DNA of 62,000 nucleotides from Mesostigma viride (GCA_009746045.1 RPFO01000076.1:1626554-1688553), one strand, 5' to 3'; shown: positions 21,513 to 32,322, counted from the stretch's first letter. A program made the numbers and translations. Notes: a model not told the origin generated them from the sequence alone.

Positions 21513-24255
21513 TCATCATCCTGAACGACTCGAGAATGCGGAAAAGATAACGGCAGGCTCGAGCTACCATGGTCCGGATTCTCCCGATTTCTGGCCTGCA
21601 CTGGTTGTCTCCTTCATATTAGATTGGTTGAATATATATTTTCCCCCGCCTATTGTCCTGGACCTGGACATCTTCACGGCTGTGCTGAAGGATCTGCCGA
21701 ACGCCTCCTCCACCGGCCCCTCAGGCTGGCGCTACGAGCACCTCTCCGTGATGGCGGGCCATGGCGGGGCGACCGCACTCTTTGAGGCTGCCGCCGACTT
21801 GGCCGCGGGGTCCCTGGCCCCCGAGGCGCGCCCTTGGCTGGCTGGGGCACGCCTCATTGCCCTCCTGAAAGACGACGTCCCCCCGCCTGCTGGCCGTGTT
21901 CGTCCCATTGCTTGCGGCGAGGTCCTACGCAAGCTGGTGAGTAAGGTCATTTGTCGCCAAAAGGCCCCCGAGTTTCGCGCCTACTTCTGCCCCAACCGGA
22001 GTGATACTGAGGAGTCCGTCGCGGCCCAGCTTGGCGTCGCCACCAAAGGGGGCAGCGACATCATCGTGCACACAGTTCAGGCCTACCTCGAGACGCATCC
22101 GACCCATGTGGCGCTGAAGGTGGATTGCCACAATGCGTTCAATGCTGTCACCAAGGCTAGCATCTTTGAGGCCGTCGGCGAGGCGTTCCCTGACCTTCTT
22201 GCGTGGACAGCAGCCTGCTACGGCGACCCCACTCAACTCTCCTTCCTCATGGAGGATGGGACGTTCGCCGACATCGCTTCCCGCACGGGAACCCAGCAAG
22301 GTGACCCCCTCGGCCCCTTTTACCTGTCTGCCCCGCTGCACAAGGCTCTCCAAGGTGTCCACGCTGCGCACCCGGATGTCGTGCTCCTCGCCTATATGGA
22401 CGATATCCATGCCCTTGGCCCGGCCGACGCTGTGGTTGCCGCCCTGGCTGCCCTTGAAGTGGCCATGGCGGCCATCAACCTTCGGCTCACCCTCCCCCAG
22501 TGTGCAGTCTTTTCGCCCCAGGGGGACTGCTCTGGCTTCCCCGCGGCTATCCCGGGGGCATTGGCGCGGGCGCGTGGTTTCTCGTGCCTAGGCGTCCCTG
22601 TGGGTGACCCTGACTACGTCGAAGAGGAGCTCCGGGCCACCGTGGAACAGCGCACCCATGTCCTCGAGACTTGGGCGCGCCTCAAGGACCCCCAGACCAA
22701 AGGGCTCCTCCTGTGGTTTTGCGCCCACCCGCGGGTGGTTCACTGGCTCCGTGGCGCTCCCCCCCACTTGGTGCGGCTTGCCGCGGAAGGCCATGACGAG
22801 CGCATTCAGGCCGCCTTGCAGGTGCTCCTCCCCGGCCCTAGCCTGCCAGCTCACTCCATGCGCTTGGCCACCCTCCCCTGCCGCATGGGCGGGTGTGGGC
22901 TCACCCGCGCCGCCCGCCTCGCCCCCGCCGCCTCTGTTGCTCAAGCCTGGGCGGAGATCCGCCGGTTGGTCCCCAGCGCCGTCAGCGCCATTCCCGACTT
23001 GGTCACCCCATCCCCCTTCCCCTTTGTGCAGGCTGTGCAGGATTCTTACCTCGGGATCCAGCAGGCTTGCGACCTCGTCCGGCGCCCCGCTCAGGCCGTC
23101 CACCGTCGCCTGCCCCGGGGCACGCCCGGCGTGTCTACTGTCGTCAGTCCTATAGTGTCTTCCCTGCCTGCGTTCATGAAAAACAACAAAAGACCTACGC
23201 GGGTATACTACACTGTGCCGACTGGATGGGTCTGCACGCGAGCTTGAACGATCAGGGGAAGGCTTGGCTTCACTCCGTTTCCCTTGAGGGGAGCGTGGGG
23301 TCCGCATTCCTGCGCGCCCTCCCCATGAGCCCTTTGTTCACGCTGGTTCCGGCCCTTTACGCCATCGCTCTCCGCCACCAGCTCTTTGCCCCGCAACCTC
23401 TCATCACGGCGGGTGCGTCCTGCGGCAGCTGCGGGCTTGCTCTGGATACTACTGGGACGCACTACATCGCGTGCATGGGTGGCCAGCAGAACCAGAACTG
23501 GTTCCTCTATCTCCATACCGCTCTCCTCCGGGTGGTGTGTGCCATGGTTCGGTCGGTCTTTCCCCACTCCACCATCAAGTGCGAGGACGCGGATGGGGCC
23601 GCCCTCTACTCACCCAACCACCGCCCCGACATTACCGTGCTTGACTACGACGGGCAGGGTTGCCACCTGCTCATCGATGTCTCCGTGGCTCGGCCGCTTT
23701 CCGGTCGCCACATCCTCCGGGCGGCTGTGGATGCCGGCGCTGCTGCCACTGTGGCTGAGCGCGACAAGTTTGCCTCCTACGGCAATGTGGGGCCCCACCG
23801 GGTCATCCCCTTTGTCCTTGAGGAGTTCGGGGCCATGGGCCCCAAGACAGCGGAGTTTTTCCACGAGTGCTGCCAGCGCCGTGAAGACCGCCTCGACCTC
23901 GAGGGTCAGACCGCCCCGTGGTCGGCCCGCACGTGGTCCTCGTATTGGCGGCAGCGCCTGTCACTCGCCCTCACTCGCACCGTGGCTGATGTGTTATTCC
24001 GCCGCACCCGGGCCGACTTTGTCGCGACCCATGCGGTCTAGATCCCTTCCAGGCCTGCATGGTGGGCCGGCAGCGCTGTTGCTGCGTGTAGTTTTGTGAT
24101 GTCTAGTTAGTTGTACCTTGTGCCGCTGGCGTGATCCTTGGATGTCTGTGTCAGATTACTATTAATTTCTTCAGGGTTATTCTCCCAGTTCTCGGGTTTT
24201 TCCTTATGTTGCATGCCTATCTCACCTCCGTAATCTATCATTCTCAATGAATATA
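21481..24255 (+). pseudogene. LINE C: RT plus restriction-like endonuclease, 5'-truncated
   Basis: Non-LTR retrotransposon ORF that would copy RNA at a nicked target. The frame is open from 21481, but RT similarity begins only near 21655. RT blocks in order: TGPSGWRYEHL, RLIALLKDDVP, RPIACGEVLRKLVSKVICRQ, KVDCHNAFNAV, TGTQQGDPLGPFYL and LLAYMDDIHAL (catalytic YMDD). A frameshift near 23130-23180 moves the rest into another frame (to TAG at 24041). That part has a CX2CX9HX3C finger (CGSC...HYIAC) near 23420-23475 and NHRPDITVLDYDG...IDVSVARP near 23617-23690, the PD-(D/E)XK-like nuclease core of restriction-like endonuclease LINEs. A 3' UTR follows to AATGAATATATATTTTT. Order and finger resemble the R2/CRE-type groups rather than the APE type of LINE A and B. 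The 5' truncation and frameshift make it inactive. Confidence 0.82.
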
Positions 24256-24261
24256 TATTTT

Positions 24262-24606
24262 TGGCTGAGCGCGACAAGTTTGCCTCCTACGGCAATGTGG
24301 GGCCCCACCGGGTCATCCCCTTTGTCCTTGAGGAGTTCCGGGCCATGGGCCCCAAGAGTCAGCGGAGTTTTTCCACGAGTGCTGCCAGCGCCGTGAAGAC
24401 CGCCTCGACCTCGAGGGTCACGGACCGCCCCGTGGTCTGCCCGCACGTGGTCCTCGTATTGGCAGCAGCGCCTGTCACTCGCCCTCACGCGCACCGTGGC
24501 TGATGTGTTATTCCGCCGCACCCCGGCCGACTTTGTCGCGACCCATGCGGTCTAGATCCCTCCCAGGCCTGCATGGTGGGCCGGCAGCGATGTTGCTGCG
24601 TGTCGT
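24262..24606 (+). pseudogene. Second, 5'-truncated copy of the LINE C 3' end
   Basis: Repeats LINE C from 23752 (GGCTGAGCGCGACAAGTTTG) through its stop and the start of the 3' UTR to GTTGCTGCGTGT, with small indels that break the frame. It begins immediately after the AT-rich tail of the first copy. It is either an independent truncated insertion at that tail or a local duplication. Confidence 0.85.
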
Positions 24607-25083
24607 AGTGTTACGAGCTGCACCAGCGACTCCGAAAGATCCTAGTCTAGCGTGGGCTACGCCTGAATGGACCCGGAATCTGCTATCCGCCAGGACTACG
24701 GGAATGTAGCCCAATTCTAGCTAGTACGCGGAATTACTAGCTAGGCCCTAAATGCACAACTAGATAAATTATGCATGTACATGGAATGCGCGAAGGGCGT
24801 TAGTGCAGCCCAGTTGTGACCCCTGGTTTGGCAGACGAGTTTTACTCAAGTCGATTTCATTCCAAACCAAAGATGCGGAAGCCATTGCCACCTACAACAT
24901 TTGTCCTAGGCTGTGCGATGCCAGCGGGCCAGCAGTGGGCCGGACCTCTAGCGTCGCAACCCCTACGCAATATTAGCCGTAGATTTACACATGGTATCCG
25001 CCAGTCTGGCACCCGGTACCTGGTATAGTCCCGGGTACAGACCAGTAACACACCAAACCGAAAGCAAAGCCACGGGTACCTGG
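24607..25083. other. Spacer between LINE C tail and G1, no gene
   Basis: Mixed-composition DNA with short near-repeats of CGGGTACCTGG around 25000-25083 just before the G1 LTR. No ORF with recognisable content and no structured RNA seen. Confidence 0.5.
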
Positions 25084-25751
25084 TGTTACGACCCAGACCT
25101 TTGTATGGGCGTAACAATGCCTTCAATAAATAAATCGAAAGTCATTTGCTATTCGTTTGGGACTTTCGATAGCTCGCTTTCATAGTCCGCCGGACTATAG
25201 GACTCAATTCGGGACTTATTTGGGAATTTGGTCCTAAGTTCGGGACTTTGTGTGTTTATTTGGTACTTTGTGTGTTTCGGACCAGTTATTTTGGGCCTAG
25301 CCAGAAGTACGAGATCTTCTAGGGGCCGGGCCGGCCCTAGACGTCAGACAGAACCTATTGGGGCTTGACGGCAGTATCTGGAAGATCGGCGCGAATGTCG
25401 GCGCGCCTGCACACAAACTTACCATCTTGGTAGCGCAGCTAGGTGAAAATGGTCTGAGGACGATGGACTCCCTCTCTTTGGTTTGATGATTAATGAAACG
25501 AGTGTTGACGACTCTCTCAGACCAAGGGGCACTAATCCGGATGTCATTTGCCTCATGACATGCCGTGTTATATAGCTAGATTAATTAATCATGCTATAAG
25601 GCCTAGCTGAGGATAAACCGCGGCTCAGTTAGTCAATTTACTGCGATCTTTGCTTGCTATCGCGGTACGCGGATGCGCGGCTATGCCGGCTTATTAAGCT
25701 GCACCTTATACTAGATTAGATCTTTCGCACCGTCCGGCTCGGGATGTAACA
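25084..25751 (+). repeat. G1 5' LTR
   Basis: TGTTACGACCC...GATGTAACA, with TG and CA ends. It contains AATAAATAAATC near the left and a core (GTTATTTTGGGCCTAG ... GAGATCTTCTAGGGGCCGG) shared with the G2 LTR, so the two are related subfamilies. About 98% like the 3' copy, with small indels. Confidence 0.9.
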
Positions 25752-25752
25752 C

Positions 25753-25770
25753 TGGATCGGCGGGAGGTAG
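25753..25770 (+). promoter_or_regulatory. G1 primer-binding site
   Basis: Begins TGGATCGGCGGG one base after the LTR. TGG is complementary to the CCA end of a tRNA, as expected for minus-strand priming. The tRNA species is not determined. Confidence 0.55.
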
Positions 25771-26470
25771 TTCTAGAGGTTTTCCACAGGTGCTCGCGAA
25801 GAGCCCTTGTGTTTAAGCCGCTAGGTGCATTCTTAATAGCGCAGGGCCTGCGCAGGACCGGCCCAATATTTAGTGAGATAGAAAGCCGAGTTCGACCCGC
25901 CAGCCTGGAAACAGGCTGTGGTGAACGACGGCATCGTCTAGCTGAAAGGGCGGTCATAGTGTAGGGCTTAGAAGCATCTCCTGTCGACTGGGCACCGACG
26001 GGGAGCTCGGCTCTGCACCACTACAAGGAATCGGCGCCAAGCTAGGGAGGAAAGTCGGCTGCGCAACGCCAAGGTACGTTTTGTCATGCAGTATGTGGTA
26101 GTCGCTTGCAGCCAACCGCCTTGCTCCGTCTCTCTTACCTGCACGCGTAGGAGGTGAGGTATGTGCGCCCATCCTTGTTGTTTTGTTTGTGAATTGTCGT
26201 TTCTGTGACGTATTGTGACTAGCGTCCTGGCTGCGAAAGCTGTGGGCGCTGGTAGGGTGGTTTCCGTGGCTTCGTCCTTGCGAAAAGGCGGGCAGTTATC
26301 ACGGAGGCTACCCTCTTGTATGGAATTAGGGCGCGAAGCTCCTGATTTCTGTGATAGTGATTAGATTAGAGCCAGTTGGCATCCCCCCCCTGTGACAGGT
26401 CACACACTAGAGGTAAAAAGGTTCCTTTCTCTTTTCTATCTCTGTCTGCTGGCAATAGACAACGTGTGTG

Positions 26471-26896
26471 ATGGCTAATAGTAATAATAGAAATAATATT
26501 AGATATAATAATGGAGCACTTGGGGGTTGGGATAGTGATGTATCTAGGCAACTTTACTATGCTGTGGCACATGATGGAGGCACAGGGAAAGTAGGTATTT
26601 TCTATAGCTGGGTAGACTGCAAGAACTATATAGTGGATAGGCATAGGGCTATCTTTAAGGGATTCAAGACAGCATGGGAAGCAGATAGGTTTATCCAGGA
26701 ATACATGACACGTCCAGTAGGCTTGCACGTAGAGGCACCACCTCAGGAGATTAGGACTCGCCCAATGCCTAGGGGCCGTAGCTGTGCACCCAATAGTGCA
26801 ACAGTAGAGAGCAGGACGGGGGACACACAGGCTGTCACAGTCACGTTCAGCCAACTCACTGTCAGCACCCCACCTAGGCAGCCACCTAGTTTCTAG
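26471..26896 (+). CDS. G1 ORF0: RNase H1 hybrid-binding-like (viroplasmin-type) protein
   Basis: 141 residues. Residues about 29-76 carry YYAVAHDGGTGKVGIFYSW, then C-X-N-X-I and F-K-G-F-K-T-A-W-E-A-D-R-F-I. This is the pattern of the small RNase H1 N-terminal hybrid-binding domain, also found in caulimovirus viroplasmin: Tyr-Ala-Val, Gly-X-(Phe/Tyr)-X-X-Trp-X-X-Cys, then Phe-X-X-X-X-Glu-Ala. Known members bind RNA/DNA hybrid or double-stranded RNA. No catalytic RNase H domain follows. It lies alone between the LTR and gag, 159 bp before the gag ATG. I chose ATG 26471. G2 has a diverged homologue in the same place. Codons are strikingly A/T-rich (a run of AAT/AGT/ATA codons) against GC-rich gag. 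A role in reverse transcription or RNA handling is inference. Confidence 0.72.
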   Translation: MANSNNRNNIRYNNGALGGWDSDVSRQLYYAVAHDGGTGKVGIFYSWVDCKNYIVDRHRAIFKGFKTAWEADRFIQEYMTRPVGLHVEAPPQEIRTRPMPRGRSCAPNSATVESRTGDTQAVTVTFSQLTVSTPPRQPPSF

Positions 26897-27055
26897 AGGA
26901 GTAGAGTACTAATTATAGCTTACTATATAATAGCTACATTAGCAGAATAACGTAGGGCAGTCGCTTGGTTGATTGCTTGTGGGCATGTGCATGGCATTTT
27001 CCTCCTTCTTCCTCTCTCCTTCCTTCCTTCTCTTGTGGATGTGGTACTGGTAAAC

Positions 27056-29179
27056 ATGCCGCGGGGTAAAAAGAAGGTACGCGGCACGGCTAGGAGTCAT
27101 TCCGAGGATGGAGGTGTAGACTTGGATAGGCAGGGCAGCCCAGAGTACCAAGTACAGGAGGTATCACAACAGGGCTCGTCCTACCAGCAAGGCAGTCCTG
27201 TAGGTCACCCAGGTGAGCTGGCTAGTACCTCCCGTGAGCCGCGAAGGCCACGAGGAGCGGATAGGATGGATAATAGGGAGGAATACCAGCCGCAGCGAAT
27301 GCAGGCTGAGTATAACCAGCTGATGGAACGGGCAGGTGATGAGGCCCGGCCCAGATCGAATCCCACGAGTGCAGCCCAGCACCTGGCAGTGCAGCCGCAG
27401 CAACACCCGCCAGTGCAGCCGCAGCAGCACCCCGTGCAGTCCCCACAGCAGCATTCGGAACAGCAACAGCCGTTGCCGCAGCAGTGGCAGCAGCAGCCAG
27501 TACAGCAGCAGCAGCCACCGCCGCCGCAGCAGCAACAGTGGCAGCAGCCGCAGCAGCTTCCGCCGTTGCAGCAGCAGCAGCAGCCGCTAAGCCAGCCGAC
27601 CGGGTCGCAGATGTTTGGTCCGCTTAGTCAGAACGCGACCTATTATCACGCGCAACGTGCCCAACGATTACAACATCCCTGGGCGAGCGGTCGACGGGTT
27701 TCTTTTGGCGGTGACCTGCAGTCCAATGCGACATCGCTGTGGACCCAGGACGAGGCTAGGGTTCCACCGCCGGTATACGATGAGGGTGGGCCCGCGTCGT
27801 CCCATCCGGCGCGCAATGTCCCAGCAGCCGGACCTGCGCGGCCGAGCGTGTCGCATGGCAATAACCTCAACTTGAGTCGCATGGCACCCAGTGATCCTGG
27901 CTACGCGCATCCCTCGTCTGTCTGGCTACAACGCAGCGCGACTAGGTCAGCGCCTGCATCGGCAGATGACTCGTTGTCGATCTTTAATGTTCCGCCGTAT
28001 CGCGCAGTGGGCGGACCTCGGGCCGACGCGTTTAAGGCGCCGCCCATGCCTGACTTTAAACCAGTGCCCAAGCTGCGCGCGACTATGAACCCTCGCGAGA
28101 TCGACGAATGGACGCGTATGTGGGTACAGATCTACTGGGCGTGGTGCAACCACAATGGGTGGGAGCTAGCTACCGAGGTTCTTATCTCCTACGTCGTCAC
28201 CAACTGCATGGATCCCTCAGTGGTCGGCATACTCAACTGTGAGAGTGTCGCGTCGCGCTTGTACCCTCGCACAGTAGAGGAGCTACTAGAGCGCATTGAG
28301 CGCAAGCTGGTGCCCCCTGACTGGAAGCTCCACGAGCGTCTGGCTTTTTCCAAGCTACGCCAAGGCACCACGCCGTTCCGCGAGTTTCTGACAGAGTTTG
28401 AAGCATTCTCGGCTCGCCTTGAGGACTTGACCTGGACCGAATATAGGGCGCGGTTCATTGAGGCGCTGAGTCCGGAACTCCTAGATGAGGTGCTAAAGCG
28501 CTTTGCTGAGATACCGTGGGAGCAGTGGGATGTGATCGAGATCCAGCAGTACCTTCTAAAGGTGTCAGATGTGCTCGCACGCCGCCGCGCAGCGGTCACC
28601 TATCGGCATGCTGGTGCTGCACCGCGTCGCGTCCACTTCACTACGGTGGACCAAGATGGGTCCTCTGAGGACATTATCGACCACGAGCAGGAGGACGGCG
28701 ACTATGAAGCGCCCCAGGTCAATGCAATCGATGCGTCCAAGGCGCGATGCTTCCGGTGCGGCGAGGTCGGTCATCTCAAGAAGGACTGCACGCGACCACC
28801 ACGGGATCGCGATCGTGGCGACGAGCAGACGTCACCCCGTTTCTCCGGGCCTGCCTTCGGTAAGCGCCCGGAACAAGCACGGCGCCCAGACCGGCCTCGC
28901 AACGCGGGCGAGCGCGCAGCCAAGTTGCAGGACGCCCGGCAGCGTCCCACGCAGCACCAGACGCCCCGCGCTACGGGTCCTTCGTTCCAGCGGGTGAACC
29001 GCGAGTTGAATGAGTTGTTCTCACAGCAACAGGACTCGGGTAATGGCGCCTCGGGGGTTATGGATGGCAAGGCGGTCGCCGGCTATGGGCATGGCGACGA
29101 GGAGGATGAGGTAGAGGGGGAAGAGTGGACCGGGCGGTCGAACGAGGCGGTCTCCCGGCCCTCCGTTCCTCGTGCGTAG
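27056..29179 (+). CDS. gag: G1 Gag polyprotein
   Basis: 707 residues from ATG 27056 (MPRGKKKVRGT). The frame is open further upstream, but this ATG matches the start of G2 gag (MPHKKRGTGG). Order: basic N-terminus; Gln/Pro-rich segment at about residues 114-182; retrotransposon-gag core at about 329-505, beginning PPMPDFKPVPKLRATMNPRE and including TNCMDPSVVGILN, LERIERKLVPPDW and TWTEYRARFIEAL; CCHC zinc knuckle CFRCGEVGHLKKDC at about 565-578; basic tail with an acidic end. It would form the virus-like particle and bind genomic RNA. It is the only long intact frame in G1. The pol frame starts after the TAG at 29177. Confidence 0.9.
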   Translation: MPRGKKKVRGTARSHSEDGGVDLDRQGSPEYQVQEVSQQGSSYQQGSPVGHPGELASTSREPRRPRGADRMDNREEYQPQRMQAEYNQLMERAGDEARPRSNPTSAAQHLAVQPQQHPPVQPQQHPVQSPQQHSEQQQPLPQQWQQQPVQQQQPPPPQQQQWQQPQQLPPLQQQQQPLSQPTGSQMFGPLSQNATYYHAQRAQRLQHPWASGRRVSFGGDLQSNATSLWTQDEARVPPPVYDEGGPASSHPARNVPAAGPARPSVSHGNNLNLSRMAPSDPGYAHPSSVWLQRSATRSAPASADDSLSIFNVPPYRAVGGPRADAFKAPPMPDFKPVPKLRATMNPREIDEWTRMWVQIYWAWCNHNGWELATEVLISYVVTNCMDPSVVGILNCESVASRLYPRTVEELLERIERKLVPPDWKLHERLAFSKLRQGTTPFREFLTEFEAFSARLEDLTWTEYRARFIEALSPELLDEVLKRFAEIPWEQWDVIEIQQYLLKVSDVLARRRAAVTYRHAGAAPRRVHFTTVDQDGSSEDIIDHEQEDGDYEAPQVNAIDASKARCFRCGEVGHLKKDCTRPPRDRDRGDEQTSPRFSGPAFGKRPEQARRPDRPRNAGERAAKLQDARQRPTQHQTPRATGPSFQRVNRELNELFSQQQDSGNGASGVMDGKAVAGYGHGDEEDEVEGEEWTGRSNEAVSRPSVPRA

Positions 29180-29279
29180 TGTCCCTGCCTACACGGATAG
29201 AGGTAGATGTAGGACAGGTAGATAGGTAGCGCAAGTCAATAACGTCGGGCAGATAGACAGCTTAGATAAGGACACCCCG

Positions 29280-30779
29280 TTGGTAGCGAATACCAGCGCG
29301 GGCGCAGAATCAGTCGTTACAGTAGATAGTCGCACCCCGCTTGTAGCGAATACAAGTGCGGATGCATCCTTGGGCGAGACTTCTGCCCCAAGCACGCAGC
29401 CGGCCACGGGTAGCGCAGCGAGCTCCGACCAGCCTACGCGCGCAACTCCGGCTGGTACCCGCAACTTGCTCCTGTTTAGGGGAGGTCTGGCTGTACCGGG
29501 ATCAGCATTAGACCCCTACCTCAAGGACAAGACCGTCATGGACGTGCAGTTCATGGTGGACACGGGTGCGTCTACGTCGTTCATCAACGAGGCATTGGCG
29601 CGTCGCGCAGGATACGACATCCGGCCACATGCGACAGTGGTGAATGTGACCTATTCAGATGGTCGCAAGAGCCCCTCGCCTGGTCGGGTTGATATCAAGG
29701 CTGTGATTCAAGGCATCCCTGTGGAGCTCACAGCCACGGTCGCACCGCTGGGAGCTGCCGATATCATCATCGGCATCGACTGGCTGGACGCGCAGGATGT
29801 GAACATTAGCATTCGGCGTCGCGTGGTGTGGTTCCCTGACGGTTCCTTTTGGAGTCCTGTCAGCGAATACCAAGTGCAGGGCCCCGACGTGCATAACATC
29901 ACGCACGAGCGGGAAGTCACCCAGCCCCGCAACGCCTCGCAGATCCTCATGAGCCTCAAGTCACTGCATGGAGAGTAAGCTGCGTCGAGGCAAGGAGTAC
30001 TACATGTACCGTCTGGACCTCTCCAACATAGAGGTTCTCCTTAATGAGATCGGCGTGGGATTTACACCCGAGGAGACGGAGCGTTATAACGCGGTTCTGG
30101 CGCGACGGGAGAAGCTCTTTGACGAAAGCAAGCAGGAGTTTCCCCCGCACCGCTCAGTGCTCCACCGCATCCAGGTGAAGGAGGGCTACGGTCCCACGTC
30201 TTCCCCATGTACCGCATGGGTCCAGTTGAGCTGGTGGAGCTGAAGAAGATCTTGATGGCACTCTTGGAGCGGGGTCTCATCGAGCCTAGCAACAGCCCCT
30301 TCTCGGCTGGTGTGCTACTGGTCCCTAAGCCTGGGGGCAAGTGGCGGCTCGTCACGGACTCGTACCGGAAGCTCAATGCTATCACGGTAAAGTCCAAATA
30401 CCCCCTTCCGCGCATCGACGATATCTTCAACCGCGTCCAAGGAGCCACGTGCTTTACAGTCCTGGACTGCGCGGATGGCTTCTGGCAGCTCCGCATCGCC
30501 CCGGAGGATTGTCACAAGACGGCGTTCAACACGCCCTTTGGGCATTACCATGCAGTTTCGGGTGGCCGCGATGGGTTTGTGCAATTCCCCCGCGAGCTTC
30601 CAGATGCTCATGAACGACATCCTCCGCCCTGTCATGGGGACCGCGCATCTCCCGCAGGTTTCCCGTGACCTCAAGGACCCCAACAGGGGCGTGAAGCCCC
30701 CGTGGTCCTACAAGCGCACATGCGCTCTCGCGTACCTGGACGACATCCTCGTGTACTCCAAGAACTGCACTTCGAGTCT
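29280..30779 (+). pseudogene. pol: G1 pol remnant: protease and RT, frameshifted and truncated
   Basis: The aspartic protease has the FMVDTGASTSFI active-site block near 29550 and AADIIIGIDWLD downstream. The frame breaks near 29970, and the RT linker (KEYYMYRLDLSN...) continues in another frame. It breaks again near 30205 and 30555. RT blocks include LERGLIEPSNSPFSAGVLLV, GGKWRLVTDSYRKLNAI, ATCFTVLDCADGFWQLRIA and LAYLDDILVYS (catalytic YLDD at about 30733-30744). Sequence after the RT is replaced by the 3' LTR. At least three frameshifts and loss of RNase H and integrase make this a dead gene. Confidence 0.88.
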
Positions 30780-30784
30780 TCTTG

Positions 30785-31458
30785 TGTTGCGGCCCAGACC
30801 TTTGTATGGGCGTAACAATGCCTTCAATAAATAAGTCGAAAGTCATTTGTTATTCGTTTGGGACTTTCGATAGCTCGCTTTCATAGTCCGCCGGACTATA
30901 GGACTCAATTCGGGACTTATTTGGGAATTTGGTCCTAAGTTCGGGACTTTGTGTGTTTATTTGGTACTTTGTGTTTTCGGACAAGTTATTTTGGGCCTAG
31001 CCAGAAGTACGAGATCTTCTACTGAGGGGCCGGGCCGGCCCTAGACGTCAGACAGAACCTATTGGGGCTTGACGGCAGTATCTGGAATTAGATCGGCGCG
31101 AATGTCGGCGCGCCTGCACACAAACTTGCCATCTTGGTAGCGCAGCCAGGTGAAAATGGTCTGAGGACGATGGACTACCTCTCTTTGGTTTGATGATTAA
31201 TGAAACGAGTGTTGACGACTCTCTCAGACCAAGGGGCACTAATCCGGATGTCATTTGCCTCATGACATGCCGTGTTATATAGCTAGATTAATTAATCATG
31301 CTATAAGGCCTAGCTGAGGATAAACCGCGGCTCAGTTAGTCAATTTACTGCGATCTTTGCTTGCTATCGCGGTACGCGGATGCGCGGCTATGCCGGCTTA
31401 TTAGACTGCACCTTATACTAGATTAGATCCTTCACACCGTCCGGCTCGGGATGTAACA
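30785..31458 (+). repeat. G1 3' LTR
   Basis: 674 bp copy of the 25084-25751 LTR (TGTTGCGGCCC...GATGTAACA). Differences include CTACTGAGGGG for CTAGGGG and a TTA insertion near 31087. No polypurine tract precedes it, because the internal deletion ends at its border. Confidence 0.9.
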
Positions 31459-31841
31459 TCCAGCCAAAGTTGGGCAGACTCTGGCTTCTCGACGGAGCGT
31501 GATGTCGTCGGCATACATAAATGAGGTCAGCTAGTAAACTCTGCTTGATAGTCGGCCCCCCTTCTCCAAGCTTGTTCGTGATCGCTAGGCCAGGGGCACG
31601 GCCTGCAATGCTAGCAAAGCGAGCACGTGCCTGGCGCATAACATAATCCACTACAATAATAAACAGGTACGGCGACAGGACGCAGCCCTGCCAGACGCCG
31701 GTCTGCAGTGGGCATGGCGGGGTAAAGCCATGTTGAGTGCGCACCGCCGATCGAAGTGGTCGACCCCGCATACAGCGTGCGGATGACGGTAATCAGGGAT
31801 CGAGTGGGGACGCGAGCGCGAGCAAGGACAGCCCATAGAGC
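31459..31841 (-). pseudogene. LINE B, RT piece left of the composite insertion
   Basis: Minus-strand RT fragment of the same family as LINE A: LLADLIYVCRRHHAPS is a frameshifted version of the YADD box, preceded by LQTGVWQGCVLSPYLFIIVVD and the region WDALWAVLARARVPTRSLIT. It is the downstream continuation of 37628-39982, separated by a 5.8 kb insertion. The left end is cut by the G1 LTR, so the C-terminus is missing. Confidence 0.85.
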
Positions 31842-31846
31842 GTCCC

Positions 31847-32000
31847 AGTTGTACAAGCTACTGCTTATACTTTTTATGCGGAAACCTTTTTGACCAAGGT
31901 TAACGCATATTCTTACATCCTGCGCAGGATGTAAGAATATGCGTTAACCTTAGCAAAAAGGTTTCCGCATAAAAAGTATAAGCAGTAGCTTGTACAACTT
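31847..32000. repeat. Perfect-type hairpin H1 (77-bp arms)
   Basis: Palindrome centred on CCTGCGCAGG at 31923/31924. Arms run from AGTTGTACAAGCTACTGC through TTTTTATGCGGAAACC and GGTTAACGCATATTC. There is one small mismatch patch (GACCAAGG against CCTTAGCA). Confidence 0.9.
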
Positions 32001-32244
32001 AAAACCTTGCGCACTGGGGCAAAATATTAAGCGGTTCCCTAACTAGGGTTTACTTCCGCATCGAATTACTAATTCGATATCGAATTACTGATTCGATATT
32101 AATCCCGGGAAGGTCCGATATCTACCTCGTTAGGCGATTAATTAGGTCCGACCGGTGCCCCGGCGGATCCTTCCCAAATAATCCCTTCTCGGCACTGTCC
32201 CCACGAGGTTTCGAACCCATGACTTCCGCGCCGCGCCGGTTCTA
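32001..32244 (+). repeat. S1 segment (forward), left block
   Basis: About 245 bp starting AAAACCTTGCGCACTGGGGC and ending GAGGTTTCGAACCCATGACT...GGTTCTA. Other copies: inverted 32323-32541, forward 36841-37087, inverted 37238-37470. Read on the minus strand it holds GGTTCGAAACC, a match to the tRNA B box, without a convincing tRNA around it. Confidence 0.8.
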
Positions 32245-32322
32245 AGTTGTACAAGCTACTGCTTATACTTTTTATGCGCAAACCTTTTAGCTAAGGTTAA
32301 CGCATATTCTTACATCCTGCGC

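Larger units (their letters stand above)
25084..31458 (+). mobile_element. Ty3/gypsy LTR retrotransposon G1 (internally deleted)
   Basis: Two direct LTRs (25084-25751 and 30785-31458) enclose a tRNA-primer site, a leader ORF, gag and a broken pol. The RT stops shortly after the YLDD box and runs straight into the 3' LTR. RNase H, integrase, any downstream ORF and the polypurine tract are therefore deleted. The flanks (CCTGG before, TCCAG after) do not form a target duplication, and only the right side is LINE B. The two ends may come from different insertions or a rearrangement. The element is defective but could be mobilised in trans by a relative such as G2. Confidence 0.9.
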
